64,000 bases of DNA from Strigamia acuminata (GCA_949358305.1 OX442316.1:4278001-4342000), one strand, 5' to 3'. Shown: positions 10,136 to 23,347, counted from the stretch's first letter. Notes: generated by a model not told the origin, from the sequence alone. Program-made: numbers and translations.

Positions 10136-11284
10136 TCCCTTGGTTCGTTCACATTTCGGGGAGCTGCCATAAGTTATTTGTTTGCGCGAGATTTTTCCAG
10201 GAGCCGAGGGGAGTTTGGGACTGGACCCGGTCATCAGTCGACACTCACTGGACAGGCATCAGCGAGGACATCGTGGGTCAATGGAACCACTTGATGTAAA
10301 TTGGTATTTTAATTGATAATGTTTTGGTTTTTTCTTTTCTTTGTTTTCAGTGTCTAGCACTTTGAGGTGGATTTGTTTGAGTGGTAAGTTGAGCTTTAAT
10401 TTGAAATGTTTGACAAAAACTGTGGTGAATTGAGAGTTGCATTGTTTATTTATAGTTATAGTGTATTGGTATTGACTTTGGAAATTGAAATATTTAATAT
10501 TGGATATTTTTGGTCCAGTTTTTTTGAACACGACTGTACATTGATTTCGTAGATCTCTAATGTTAAATGATGTAATGATATTGGTGGTATACAATACCGT
10601 ATTTTTTTATTTGGTCGTCTCAAAATGTGGTTTGAAAAGGACCCGTTTCATCGCCCAAACGCATTATTTGATTATACTCGCGCTTTGCAAAGGACTCGGT
10701 TGTATTGTATCACATTATAGCACTGGAGTTTCTCGAAAGGTTTTGCTTTTTGGTCGGTCATGGGCAACAATGCGAGTCCTTTTAACATGGTTTTGGTTTG
10801 AAAACATCTAGCTTTGATGCACAGGGACGTGCTTACATTTTGTATGATATTTAATTTAATGTTCTACTTCTAGTTGACTTTAACTCAAACGAATGATTAA
10901 AAATATGCAGCGTGTAATAATTCTAAGTTTATTTATTACATAAAAGTTTTTACAGAAAATAGAAAGGTGATGAAAATTCATGTTGGCTTCAAGTTTTCCG
11001 CACCTGGGTTTCACAAGCTAAGTTATTTTGCTTTTCGACCGTGGACGACAATGTGAACACTTTGAACTCGGTTGCACAACGATTTCTTGAGGCTCTCTTG
11101 TAGCCATTGAAAGTGTTATGCTTTCATGCATTCATCATGCATTTTGAGAATGTTTGTTTTCAAATTTCATGTCAAAGAATGTCGATGTCCCAAGCACGAA
11201 CGAGAGCAAAGGGCTCGCATTGTCGCCCATGGTATAAAATCACCTTGATCGGTGGCGGCACATAGCGAGTTTCTTTCGAAGCAT
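10136..11284. other. Intergenic, no gene recognised
   Basis: Non-coding by inspection. 10970-11110 shares sequence with 2780-2890 (a dispersed repeat). Confidence 0.4.
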
Positions 11285-12745
11285 AAACTAGGACAAAACG
11301 TCTAGGAATAAGACAATACCAAGGGACAATACTCAATGGTAAGGCATACGATCTAAGTACAGGACGATACTCAATGGTAAGGTGCTCAATCTAAATACAG
11401 GACGATACTCAATGGTAAGGTACTCAATCTAAGCACAGGACGATACTCAATGGTAAAGTACTCAATCTTTGCACAGGACGATACTCAATGGTAACGTGCT
11501 CAATCTAAGTACAGGACGATACTCAATGGTAAGGCATAAAATCTAAGTACAGGACGATACTCAATAGTAAGGTACTCAATCTAAGCACAGGACGATACCT
11601 AATGGTAAGGTACTCAATCTAAGTACAGGACGATACTCAATGGTAAGGTGCTCAATCTAAGCATAGGACGATACTCAATGGTAAGGTACTCAATCTAAGC
11701 ACAGGACGATACCTAATGGTAAGGTACTCAATCTAAGTACAGGACGATACTCAATGGTAAGGTGCTCAATCTAAGCATAGGACGATACTCAATGGTAAGG
11801 TACTCAATCTAAATACAGGACGATACTCAATGGTAAGGTACTCAATCTAAATACAGGACGATACTCAATGGTAAGGTGCTCAATCTAAGCATAGGACGAT
11901 ACTCAATAGTAAGGTACTCAATCTAAGCACAGGACGATACCTAATGGTAAGGTACTCAATCTAAGTATAGGACGATACTCAATGGTAAGGTGCTCAATCT
12001 AAATACAGGACAATACTCAATGGTAAGGTACTCAATCTAAATACAGGATGATACTCAATGGTAAAGTACTCAATCTAAGCACAGGATGACACCCAATGGT
12101 AAAGTACTCAATCTAAGTACAGGACGATACTCAATGGTAAGGTGCTCAATCTAAGCATAGGACGATACTCAATAGTAAGGTACTCAATCTAAGCACAGGA
12201 CGATACCTAATGGTAAGGTACTCAATCTAAGTACAGGACGATACTCAATGGTAAGGTGCTCAATCTAAATACAGGACAATACTCAATGGTAAGGTACTCA
12301 ATCTAAATACAGGATGATACTCAATGGTAAAGTACTCAATCTAAGCACAGGATGATACCCAATGGTAAGGTACTCACTCTAAGTGCAGGACGATACTCAA
12401 TGGTAAGGCATACAATCTAATCGCAGGACGATACCCAATACTAATTTACTCAATCTAAGCAAAGGGCGAGTCTTAATGGTAATGCACATAGTCTAGGAAC
12501 AGGACAATACCCAATGGTAACGCACATAGTCTAGGAACAGGACAATACCCAATGGTAACGCACATAGTCTAGGAACAGGACGATACCCAATGGTAAGATA
12601 TGTATACTATCTAAGCATAGAACGATACCCATTTGTAATGTACACCATCTAGAGATAGGACATTACGGAATGGTAAAGTCTCAGTCAAAGCACAGCATGA
12701 TATCCAATGGTAAGGTGTACAATCTAAGCATAGGACGATACCTAA
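11285..12745. repeat. 38-bp tandem minisatellite
   Basis: The unit is approximately AGGACGATACTCAATGGTAA followed by GGTGCTCAATCTAAGTAC. It is repeated head to tail for about 1.45 kb, roughly 38 copies. Units alternate in type (GTAC/GCAC/GCAT/ATAC at the junction; GGTGCTC or GGTACTC), giving a higher-order pattern. The last units, after about 12420, diverge. All frames contain stops, so it is not a coding repeat. Confidence 0.95.
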
Positions 12746-12882
12746 TTGTAATTATACCATCTTGGGTCAGATGCCACCAATGGTAACAATACACTTGTCC
12801 AGGGAGACGACGATACTAAATGGTATCGTACGCATTGTCTCCACACAGCAGGATACCCAATGATCAGTAGATAAACCAGACA

Positions 12883-13206
12883 CAGTACGGTACTTAATGA
12901 TTTACTCAAAATCACTAATAATAGGAGGAATCCTTGTAAAAATTGACAATCACTCGACATTCTACAAATCTTTTATCATCACAGAAAATCTTAACGATAA
13001 TGCTGAACCAACACGGCAGCAGAGATGTGACAAAGCATCATTCTGTCCTTCAAGCAGTTGACTGTGTAAACCAATTTATAGATGAAGACTGTGAGCGTTA
13101 CGACCAATAAGGCGCTAAACGATGCCAGAAAGCATTCTAGGCTTGTGTTCTTACGGTGATAACCGTTTCTACATTCGTACCACAAAGCAAAACAGATTGC
13201 TGTCAA
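12883..13206 (-). pseudogene. Exon-like hydrophobic open frames, function unknown
   Basis: On the minus strand a frame at 12991-13206 begins after a TTGACAG acceptor-like site and contains one strongly hydrophobic segment followed by CLKDRMMLCHISAAVLVQ. A second frame upstream of 12960 contains SDCQFLQGFLLLLVILSKS. The TM-loop-TM-Cys-TM order loosely recalls a class B or Methuselah-like receptor. This is only an impression; no conserved receptor motif is certain. There is no start codon, and the frames are separated by stops. If real, it is a fragment. Confidence 0.2.
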
Positions 13207-13319
13207 GCGTCACGTCTAGCAGAACATTAATCCAGGTCATTCCGATTAATTTCTAAAACTAAAGAGAGATGGCCAAAAACATATTCGTGTTTCGGTATAT
13301 CCCAAAATATATTATTTCA

Positions 13320-14130
13320 CTCGAAAACTGACCAAACATTTCACCTATTGCATTATTATTTTCACTTGTATAGGCTTTTATCACTAATAAACAAATCACC
13401 ACTTGCCATTTCTGAATTTTCTTACTAAACACAACATATTACATAAGGCTTGAAAAATACCGCTTATTTTCAAATAAATTTATCAATTTAAAAGTTTAAA
13501 CATACTCCGGCACGAGAATTTAAAAATTAAAAACTCTTCTTTAAAGTTAATCTGTTTAAAATCACCTTAATTTTTGTTTAAATAAAATAACATTCATCTT
13601 TCCTGAATTCGTCTTCTTGGGATATGAGTAATTTATTATCACTTGTTCGTTTGTCTATTTTCATGTCTTCACCGTACAAAAAAGGATAAAGAACTTCTCT
13701 CAAGACTCAACTTGATGGAGGTAACTCCTAAAATAACGATCCCGAAAATTGACATTGCGTTTGCGAAGTGAAGATCTCGTAGAATTTCAAAAGTAAGATT
13801 ATTCATATTCGATCCGTGACAAGCTCGAGCTAATGGAAAAAGCAAATTGTGTGCAATTACAAATCAATTTAAAACCCAGAATTAATTTGAAGTTCATTGT
13901 ATGGCATTTTCTTTTTATCTAAGCTGTCACAACAAAATGCTGTAATATTCGAACCCAAGAGTATTTATTCCAGGTGAAATTATTCCAGAAAATCTGTTTG
14001 GCCGATGCTGGTGCTCATTTTCATTTTCTTTTCAACTCGTGCGCCCAGCTCGATGACGTCGTACGAGTAGCACAAATTTAATCTGCAAATAAGTAAGTAA
14101 CTATGGTAACTAAATAAACTACTTTTTCAA
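13320..14130. repeat. D block copy 1
   Basis: Shares long stretches with 21330-22140 (for example CACTAATAAACAAATC, ACACAACATATTACAT, CAGCTCGATGACGTCGTACG, TCTGCAAATAA) and in part with 15280-15690. It contains a TGACGTCG element. No coding capacity. At the 21-kb copy it lies directly upstream of the chitin deacetylase-like pseudogene, so it may be that gene's former 5' region. Confidence 0.7.
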
Positions 14131-14227
14131 TTGCAATGGCTCTCAGGACTTGACGAAAAATCGATTACCGCTAATCGTAGGACTGATTTTGGCTCCTTAT
14201 TGGTGCCGTTGTACCGACGTCTCAACG

Positions 14228-15200
14228 TTACGATAAAAACGCAAATAATTAATTAGAGAATGACTAAATTTTATTCGACAAAAAAACAGTTGAAAGCATG
14301 AAAAATTGAAAAAAAAATGAATATTATCTTCAGCAAGCTAAGAAATTGGCTGCCATCATCAATTCGAGGCACATGTCCACCGCTATCGAAAATTCGGGGA
14401 TTTCCACGGCACTTTCGTGGTATTTCGCTTTATATGCCAGGTATTTGCACACCTGTCCAAGCACGGGGCTCGAAATTTCGCGCAGCTTCACTTGATTCGT
14501 TTCGGATTCGGCCCACTGGCCCGGTCCACTAAGCATGGCCTGAATGGTCCCCGACTGAATTGCATATTCCCGAAGAATGAAGAATGGTTTATCATCGGAA
14601 GCGATCAATTTCACGCACAACGAATCCGCTTCTTCGCAATGGCTATCGTCATACTTCTCCATCTCGGAGGATTTTACTTCTTCAGAACCGTTAGTACTCA
14701 TAATAATGCTCCGTTAACTGTGTAATAATCGAGAACCTTCTGAAATCTCCACAAAGCAATAACTAACTGGATCATTGAGAGACACTCGGTTAAATATTTC
14801 CTCGTGGGTATACGTTATCGTAACGTTCGGTACAACGGCACCAATGACGAATAATCAAGGAGAAAAAACAGTCCAAGTTAAGCCCAAATTAGGCGCACGA
14901 TCGATATACGGTACGTCAATCTCATTGGAAAACAAATTACCGTTGACCGATTTTTCATCAAGCCTGAGATTAATCGCAGCGATAATTCACAGAAAATCAA
15001 TTAAAAAAACAATTCCTGCTATTGATTACAGCAATTTTCGTTTTATTTTCAACTGATAGTCGACTTATTCCTGATAGACAAGACACGAAAATCGCACGAC
15101 AGTAAAACTAGACTACTGTAGCAGCTGCAGATAGTTATTTCCATAGAAATTCTGTAAAAATATCTGCATGTTATTTCCGCAGAAATTCTGAATAGTTAAG
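14228..15200 (-). repeat. E block copy 2
   Basis: Carries the Elongin-C-like frame plus the shared upstream flank (to about 15200), which matches copy 1 at 840-1230 in reverse complement. Confidence 0.8.
14330..14701 (-). CDS. Elongin-C-like protein, copy 2
   Basis: A single-exon 123-residue protein of the SKP1/BTB fold. Elongin C normally bridges Elongin B to BC-box proteins (SOCS, VHL, Elongin A) in Cullin-2/5 ubiquitin ligases. Seen here: a charged N-terminal tail (1-28), [61 protein letters not shown] and the terminal Cys. The length is close to the usual 112-118. The order of conserved blocks is right, but many positions that are almost invariant from insects to vertebrates differ (SSDGHEF is SDDKPFF; the terminal FLDC is FLAC). 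It therefore looks like a diverged paralogue, not the housekeeping gene. Absence of introns suggests a retrocopy origin. An AATAAA-type signal lies just downstream (about 14272). Confidence 0.85.
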   Translation of the reverse strand: MSTNGSEEVKSSEMEKYDDSHCEEADSLCVKLIASDDKPFFILREYAIQSGTIQAMLSGPGQWAESETNQVKLREISSPVLGQVCKYLAYKAKYHESAVEIPEFSIAVDMCLELMMAANFLAC

Positions 15201-15279
15201 TACAGGAAAGAATTACGATGCGCTTCATCGGCGCAAATACAATGCTTATGAGCGAATTCATCGCATTTAGAAAAGTTGG

Positions 15280-16060
15280 ATCGTGTGTAATTTCAAATCA
15301 ATTTAAAACGTGCACCACCCAGTCCATTGTGTGGCATTTTCTGTTTATCAAAGCTGTCACAACAAAATGACCAGGCAATTTGTTTCTTCCAACAAATATT
15401 CAGTCCAAATCAACTGCCGTACAACCAACAACAATATTGAGAATTCAATAAACTTTTTAAACAAATTCGATAAAACCTCACCCTCGCTAATGCAATGTCC
15501 GTTTTGCTGTAAATATTCGGGCCCAAGAAGTATTTTAGGTAAAATTATCCCACAAAATCTGATTCGCCGATGCTGGTTCTGCTTTTCATTTTCGTTTCAA
15601 TTGGTGCGCCCAGCTCGATGATGTCGTACAAGTAGCACAAATTCAATCTGCAAATAAATAAGTAAGTACGGTAAGTAAATAAACTACATTTGCAATTTTT
15701 CTTTGTCTTATTTCTGATCAGAAATGGTTATGGTTATGGTTTAAAATTTGACAAATCCGAATTAAAAATTACAATGTGCAAATACAAATGATCAGAAAAA
15801 GATGAGCAAAATACTTATTGTATCGTTAATGATTGAAATGTTTTATTATACACAGCACAAACCTCTGAAAATCTTACCGGTAATTTGTGGCCTTTAAAAC
15901 GACGCTGACGTTTTCGAAATGCAGCGGCCATTAGTGACGCCTTTCCATGGTGCAACGAGCGGATAGCCACAGGACGGTACTACCACTCGCGTCGCCAGCT
16001 CATCTCATCTCATAGCCATCCGCCCGTAGAAAATGATATTTCGAAAACTGTAATCATATC
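15280..16060. repeat. D block copy 2 (partial)
   Basis: 15280-15690 repeats part of the D block. 15830-16060 repeats 22290-22500, including GCGGCCATTAGTGA and TAGCCACAGGACGGTAC. Non-coding. Confidence 0.65.
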
Positions 16061-17034
16061 CAAAAATATAGTATTTTTAGGGATTTTATTACTTCAAAGG
16101 AAACACGTTGCTTGTGCCAAACATTGATTCAATGCAAGAATAAATAAAATAATGAATTCTTACACAGTAACAGAAATGAGTACAAATGATAAATACGGAT
16201 CAGAAGTGTTTGACTGTATCTGGACTTCCCTGCAGAGCAGAAAACGTCGGACTTAATTCGTTTCGTTGTTTTTCACGGATGTAGCAAGAAACCAATCAAG
16301 TCGTTAAACGGAATCGAAGTTTACAGTTATCAAAAACACTGCTCACATTGGTAACCAAAATTCCATTTGTTTTATTTTGTCATAATAAAAGTTGGTAAAT
16401 GTGGGTATTTGTTATTTTATTCTTTATTTTTCGGGTTACGACTCGTGCAAGAGATATTGGTCGATACAAATTCGAATAATTCCAAATTTACTGCCGACGA
16501 GATTAATTTTTCAATGTGAAAATCCCGAGAGACGTTGCTATTCGAGTAAGCATTTAAAATCAAATGATACGTTGAAACTGCGTTGCTTAGCAACTCTTTA
16601 GAGAGTTTTGTTTGTAATTTTTAGCATCAGATGACAGCATGCGGCCAGATGACGTTTCTTCTCGAAATTTCTGTGAGCTTTCATTGGATATTCAAATTAG
16701 ATGATGAGGAATTTGCTATTTTGCATTTTTGTCTTTTGCTAAAATTTTCATTAGTGTTTTCTGGCTTGCAGCTGAAGCATACGGCGTCTGAGGTAAGTTT
16801 TACTCGAAGTTTTTAGCTTTTAGTTTTTACCTGTATTTAGACGTTTTCTTAATTTATTAGACAGGTAATATTTTATCAAAATTTATTACAACTTGGTTTT
16901 TATTAACTTATTTTGCGTTTTTGTTTTAATAGGTTTAATCATGGACCCAATCATGCCGACGAACACCGCAGACGGATAACGCAGACGGATAACAGCGAGT
17001 CGTAGACGGTGAAGACTATAGTAGTATTATTTTA
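16061..17034. other. No gene recognised
   Basis: AT-rich. Short plus-strand frames at 16392-16816 have no recognisable domain. The palindrome GTTGCTTAGCAAC near 16582 has no flanking duplication. Confidence 0.4.
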
Positions 17035-17260
17035 ATCTCAATATATTTTTGTATAATTGTTTTTGCTCATATTTTATCTCATATTTTTGTATAATTATTG
17101 TTTTTGCTGATATTTTATCTCGTATTTTTGTATAATTATTGTTTTTCCTCATATTTTATCTCGTATTTTTGTATAATTATTGTTTTTCTCATATTTTATC
17201 TCATATTTTTGTATAATTATTATTTTTGCTCATATTTTTGTATAATTGTTTGTAGTCATG
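17035..17260. repeat. About 40-bp AT-rich tandem repeat
   Basis: The unit CATATTTTATCTCATATTTT plus TGTATAATTATTGTTTTTGCT is repeated about five times with small variations. Confidence 0.85.
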
Positions 17261-17356
17261 TATAACTTTTTTGTATTTTGTTATATTTAGTTGCTAATTT
17301 TTTTATGTTTAGGTTAAAACCTTCATCACGAGGAAGACATCGTGGGATATCTTTTT

Positions 17357-17389
17357 GGGGACCCAGAATGTGGCATACTCTGGGTCCCC
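17357..17389. other. Hairpin with 11-bp arms
   Basis: GGGGACCCAGA at 17357-17367 pairs with TCTGGGTCCCC at 17379-17389 across an 11-base loop. No target duplication is seen, and the role is unknown. Confidence 0.6.
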
Positions 17390-17514
17390 GTGTGGGTAAA
17401 ACGGTGGAGTCTCAAGGGGGAGATTTTCCTGAGACAATCCATTAAATGATCCGTTATAACCCCGTTCAATGTTTTATTTGCCATTAATTTTCCTTTTAAG
17501 GAAAAATTTGTAAA

Positions 17515-17710
17515 ATATTTGTGTATAGAGTATTTTTATTTCAATAAAGTTTTATTTTCTATAAGCTATGTCATTTCGTCTAAAATATTCTAAGTCCAAA
17601 AAGGTGAATCTATGCCAAATTTTTATAGGTTTGGACTTGGAATAAAAAGGGGAGGGGGGGGGGGGGTGGGTATACAGATTTCCCATTTTATTTGTTTCTA
17701 CATTTAAATA
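17515..17710. repeat. E-block end fragment with poly-G run
   Basis: Matches 41450-41630 (CAATAAAGTTTTTATTTCT, CTATGCCAAATTTTTATAGG, CAGATTTCCCATTT). It contains a G-run near 17650-17668, which is prone to length variation. Confidence 0.7.
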
Positions 17711-19201
17711 TAAAGCAAAGAAGTTTATAAAACAAATTTTATTCAAAAATAATGTATGAATTATTAATTTTGTATAATTTTGTTTTCAAAATTACACAAA
17801 ATGTAATAACTATACACTAAACACATACAAAACTTTTAATTTTACAAAAATATGCAATAAATTACACAAAATATTCAAGTATATAAATTACTTAAAATAA
17901 AAATATTAACACTAAATAGCGACAATGGAGTCCACACTCATAGTTCCACGAGCCTTTCGTCCGTATTCGCTGGAAAACATGCGTTGAACCTGAAAAGAAA
18001 CAAAGTAATAACTTATATAAATGACGAGCGAAACTAAATTGAAAATGCTTCAAATTAAACCGCTAAAAGTAACAAACATTAACATACAACAAATAGCGAT
18101 ACTAAAACCAGTCACAGTCCTCCGTTCGTTAACGCAGGCATGCAAACGCCGACTTAAAAAGAATACTTGTAACCAGTTAGTTTCTTAAACAACACTTAAA
18201 ATTCTCTAAATAAAACTGCTAACCAAAACAATAGCTAAACCTTAAGAACACTTATTAAATAAAATTGCCTGCAGAGCTGCCAAAGCAACGAAAACGCTAA
18301 AAATTATACAAGAACTATAGAAAAGCCTAAAGTGAAAAAGAGCCAAACTCACCTAAAATCGGCGTGCCGATCCTCCATCGACCGAGCTGAGGAATGAGCA
18401 TAGATTCTACGTAATGAGCAAAACCGAGCGACTAATTTACATAGCCAATCAAAAACCATGGAAATCTCTAGAAGTGTGGCAACTTCCTGCCACACACGGT
18501 TCCACCTAGTGAAAAGAAGCTGAAACATTAAAAACAATTAAATACAACGATTTTTATGACGACATATTCAAATTTTTAGTTTGCACCTTAGAATTATGAA
18601 GCACAAACATTATTATTAATTCAATTTAATTACTCGTTTTGAAGATAAAATAAAGGCAATAAAAAGTAGCAAAATTGTACAAATTGAGTATAAAAAATAA
18701 ATAAAGATTTGGGAATTAATTTTATATCAAATTCAACTGGGCTCATTGGCAGCACCTACTCTATTTACAAATACAAAGCTTGAAAATAATTTTAAAAAAA
18801 TGATGAAATATTTTATCTAACTACATATCCTAGAAATCAATTATTATTGCAACAAAACAATTATCAGAACCATATATACAGTATAATTTACAGCTTACAA
18901 AATAATACAATTTGAAAAATCAACTTCAAATAAATAAATTTCATTCTCAAGTTTTTAATCATTTACACAATCCTCTCCAATACACAAAACTTTCATTCTG
19001 CATCAGCAAAATCCTTGCAACAACAACAACAACAAGAAATCCAAAAAATATATATATAAAACTAAAGAGAACAAAACAATTTTCGCCATCTTAAACGAAA
19101 ATGACAAAACTAAAATCAGATAAAAACAGTTTGAATTTCAAATGATCAACAAAAACCAAACCATAATTTTGATAAATCCCCCCTCCGTCCAATCAAATCA
19201 A
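17711..19201. other. AT-rich, no gene recognised
   Basis: Only short frames and low-complexity AT sequence (including a CAACAACAACAA run near 19020). This lies downstream of the chitin deacetylase-like pseudogene and may include its 3' region. Confidence 0.4.
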
Positions 19202-21302
19202 TCAAACATTCTTTTTCCCAACCCACGGATAAATCGAAGGACATTCCCCGCACGTCCTGAAAGACCGTAAGTCGCCACGAAACGAAACATTACATTCCCT
19301 AGAGATTCTGCAAGTTGGTTGTCGAGGTTTGCCCTGGCACTGCCACGGCCCAAACTGCTTGATCCTCGAAAGCGGAGTTGGATCCCTCATCCACTAATGA
19401 GCTGCGTGCTCGTAACAAAATACACGTCGTCCTGATGCAAAAGTTCGTCAAAGAACTTTAGAAAGCCCTCCTTTCGATGCGGGGTGAGGAACCAAGAAGA
19501 GTGATGAAACAGTCCGAGCGGCGCACGATTCGACTCGTAGTTGGTGCTCAGCATTTTGTAGACACCGTCAGCCGTGGTCGAGTAAGAACAGCTGTCTCCC
19601 ATGCTGCAGTGACCGCCGTTCAGATCTGTTAGAGATACCATTGGGATTTCCCACAATCCGGGGAAAGATTTGGTCGGACAGGGCGGGATTGCGCACTCGT
19701 GCGGGAAACCAAAATCCAGGGTGTAAGGCCACGACGGCGAAGTGTTTTCCAGGATTGTAACGCTGGAATCGTAGGTGAAATTGTCTTCGTGCAACATTGA
19801 AAACATTTTTTCGCCACCAATAGCCAGGAAAGGTGCTCTCATGCCCTTGATGTCATCCGCTTTGACGCCTCCATAGCGTGCTAGAATTTCCTTCTGGCCG
19901 TAGATTTGATCGTGCCATTTCTGCTTGGAATAACTCGCTCCATCACCAGGACTAGAAAAAAGAAAGAAAAAAGTCTTAGAAGTCAATCTGTGAAGAAATA
20001 AGCATTTTTAAGTTGCTCTAGAGTGTGAAAAGCAGCAGCAAATGTATAAATACTTGATAGCATGAAAAGCAATTTCGTGTCCTGCAGCATACATGAATCA
20101 ACTTTGCCGTAATCTGTCCATTCATGACTAACATACAGAGTTGTGCAAATGGGACAGCCGTTGGGATTTGTGTGGTCACTGAAAAAAAGCGTTTGATACA
20201 AAAGCCAGTTGAGATCTTTGACTGCATCGTCAACAGTCAATAATAAGATCATTTGCAGCGTTTCAGACCGCAGAAATCCTCCTGAAAAAATAAAATATAA
20301 ATTAGTTATTAATTCATTATGAAACTTCCTCCTGAGTAAATTTACCTGGATTATCTCTTCCACCGCAATAACAATTGGGCAACTGGCAATAACTTGGATG
20401 GCATTTCTTGTCTAGTTTCCCACCATCCCCCTGAAACAAAATAATAAAACTTAATGATCGTCAGAACTTAAAGATAAACACACATTTCAACATATTTGGC
20501 ATAGGCATAGGCAACCTATAATTCGCGCACGGTATCTTTATGCTAAATTCGTACTGCGCATCCCATTCTGCGCAGACAATTTTCTAATTCCAATTGTTAT
20601 TTAGCAGTATTAAGCCTAATATTAGGCCTAATAATGCTAAAATAAAGTAAATAAACAACAATAAACTCATAATTAAAAGTAATTTACAACGTAGTACCAA
20701 AATAGGTTTTTTAATTTGAAAACCTCTCTGCGGCATTTCCACTACAGCTTGAGGCTTACGGGTTGAAACTTTAGATAAACTATTCCATGTTGGTCTCCGC
20801 GATTAGTTGATTTGGTAAACGGGCGCTTTGTGGTTGGCGGGACGGTGGTGGAATCTCCATTTCGTAGTCCTCCTCTTCTTCGTAGGACTGGTTGTCCGAG
20901 AAATTTTCTTCGACCGAAGTTTCTATCGCTTGTGACTGTACAGGAGTTGTCATTCTACTTGGAAGCTCAGATATTCTAATTACCGGTTCAAATTCCCTAT
21001 CATCTGACTCGGTTGGTCTCTTCACAACCTTTGTTGTCAACGAATCGAAGCGGAGTTGGTCTTCTAGCACTGGTCTCATTGAAAAACGGCTCATCAATTA
21101 AACCAGAATTATCTTCCCATACTCCTTGTTGTGGACGCGACAAAAGCGGATTGTTATTCTTGTCTATCAAAATGTTTTGAGTAAATGTAACGGTTTTGAA
21201 ATGATCTCCATTGGATTTGAATCTCGATATCGCAGTCTTCTTTGCATCATCATTTTCTTTTTCGAAAAACCTCTTTGGAATGTTAGCAACAGCAATGGTC
21301 AT
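19202..21302 (-). pseudogene. Chitin deacetylase-like gene, frameshifted
   Basis: Chitin deacetylases (carbohydrate esterase 4) remove acetyl groups from extracellular chitin. Minus-strand exons: an N-terminal Pro/Glu-rich region (20780-21302), a Cys-rich linker exon (20346-20430, CHPSYCQLPNCYCGGRDNP), a catalytic exon (20054-20281, TVDDAVKDLNW then YVSHEWTDY) and the main exon (19951 down, MRAPFLAIGG, TYDSS, SWPYTLDF, VPMVSLTDLNGG), ending WMRDPTPLSRIKQF ... CGECPSIYPW. Splice sites fit. Lesions: a frame change near 21050, a one-base loss before YAAGHEIAFH, and a one-base loss before WMRDP. The Asp pair is kept, but the second metal His of the HxxxH motif is missing. Fragments of this gene recur at 30.74-31.42 and 38.3-39.0 kb. 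Sequencing indels could explain the frameshifts but not the lost His. Confidence 0.85.
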
Positions 21303-21329
21303 GTATTATAATATGAATTCCACTTTTAC

Positions 21330-22510
21330 AGGGCTTTTTTCACTAATAAACAAATCTTAAATCGAAGAAAACTTGTCTTTTCTGAATTCTCCTACTAAAC
21401 ACAACATATTACATGAGGCTAGAAAAATTCCACTTATTTGTTTAAATAAAATGACATGTAACCCGGGCCTTCGTCTTCGGATACGATGATGAGTAATTTA
21501 TTATCGAGTAAACAGTTGTTTGGTATTACTGTCTATTTTCATGTCACAGTAAAAAAAAAAGGATAAGGAACTTCTCTGCAAGACACAACTTGATGAAGGT
21601 GAGAGGCGCTCAAGTAATTCCCTACCCCCAAACGACAATCCCGAAGAGAAGGTCATCTCGTAGAAATTTATTGCAAGTTTGTTGATATTCGATCTGAAAC
21701 ACCGTGACAAGATCTTGCCAATGGAATAAGCATCATGTGCTATTTCAAAGCAATTTAAAACATGCACCACCAGCACTGATTTGAACTGCACTGCGTGGTG
21801 TTTTCTCCAAACTGTCTCAATCACGGTGGTGCAATTTATTCTTTTTCAATAAATATTCACGCCAAACCAACTGTCGTATAAACAACAACAAAATGTACGC
21901 CACTTGCCCATCAATAAACTTTTAAATCAAATTCAATAAAACCTCACCCTCGATATGCAATATTCGTATACAGCTGAAAATATTCGTGCTCTCAAAATGG
22001 CAGAACGTGTTGCTGATTTTCCTTTTTTTTTCAGTTTTAGTTTATGCGCCCCACTCGATGACGTCGTTTGAGTAACACAAATTCAATCTGCAAATAAATA
22101 AATAAATATGTAAGTAAATAAGTGAATACTTTTTCATATTTTATATTTCATATTTCTGATCGGAAATTTGAACTAAGAAAAAACAATTAAGTTATGGTTT
22201 AAAATTTGACAAATCTGAATTAGAAATTAAATTGTACAACGATAAATTATCAGAAAAAGATAAACAAAATACTTATCACATCTTTAATGATTGAAATGTT
22301 TCATTACACACAACACAAACCTCTCAAAATCTTATATTACGGTATTTGGGACGTCGCTGATGTTTCTCAAAATGTAGCGGCCATTAGTGAGGCCTTCCCA
22401 CAATGCAGCGATATGAGCGGGTAGCCACAGGACGGTACCACAGAATAACAGACTGTACTTGACATTCGAGTTGTTGGCTCACAGCCATCGGTTTATTAAA
22501 AATGAAAAAT
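21330..22510. repeat. D block copy 3
   Basis: The longest D-block copy, similar to 13320-14130 and 15280-16060. Its end (22370-22500) also recurs at 24768-24905. It sits immediately upstream of the chitin deacetylase-like pseudogene. Confidence 0.7.
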
Positions 22511-22700
22511 CATACAAAAAAAACAAATCGTATTTCTTTAAAGGAAGTGATTTATGTAATTTTGCTGTTTTGTGCCTGGAATAAAGGAAGGAATGTTTGT
22601 TTTTAATTTTTATCTGATTATTTTATCTGATGATACACTTTTTTGAAAGTGGGCTTTTTATTGATAGAAATTTGTTTTTTTTAGTGTTTTTTGATCATTC

Positions 22701-22772
22701 GGGGACGTAACTCAGCGGTAGAGTGTTCGCTTCGCATGTGAAAAGTCCCGGGTTCAATTCCCGGCGTTTCCA
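22701..22772 (+). tRNA. tRNA-Ala (anticodon CGC)
   Basis: A full cloverleaf. Acceptor GGGGACG pairs with CGTTTCC, including the G3-T70 wobble pair that is the universal alanine identity element. The D stem is ACTC/GAGT. The anticodon stem TTCGC/GTGAA carries loop TTCGCAT, so the anticodon is CGC. The T stem is CCGGG/CCCGG with loop TTCAATT, and the discriminator base is A. The B box GGTTCAATTCC is good. A T-run about 28 bases downstream can end Pol III transcription. It has no intron, and CCA is not encoded, as expected in animals. Confidence 0.93.
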
Positions 22773-22844
22773 AATTTCCAATTGTAGAAATTTAAGATTT
22801 TATTTTTATTTTTTTTAAAAATGATTAACATATATTTAATTGAG

Positions 22845-23347
<503 letters not shown>

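Noticed and set aside
9862-10234. Overlapping frames rich in HPPSLGHVH/VTGPCPCTHRHW
   Set aside because: They are produced by the 29-bp minisatellite. There is no start context or conserved domain.
11285-12745. Regular tandem array, checked as a CRISPR-like structure
   Set aside because: Head-to-tail units have no unique spacers, and the genome is an animal's. It is an ordinary minisatellite.
16580-16594. Palindrome GTTGCTTAGCAAC, considered as a scar
   Set aside because: It is short, has no flanking duplication, and no empty-site comparison is available.
20605-20632. Palindromic AGCCTAATATTAGGCCT stretch, considered as a scar
   Set aside because: Imperfect, AT-rich, and without a target duplication.
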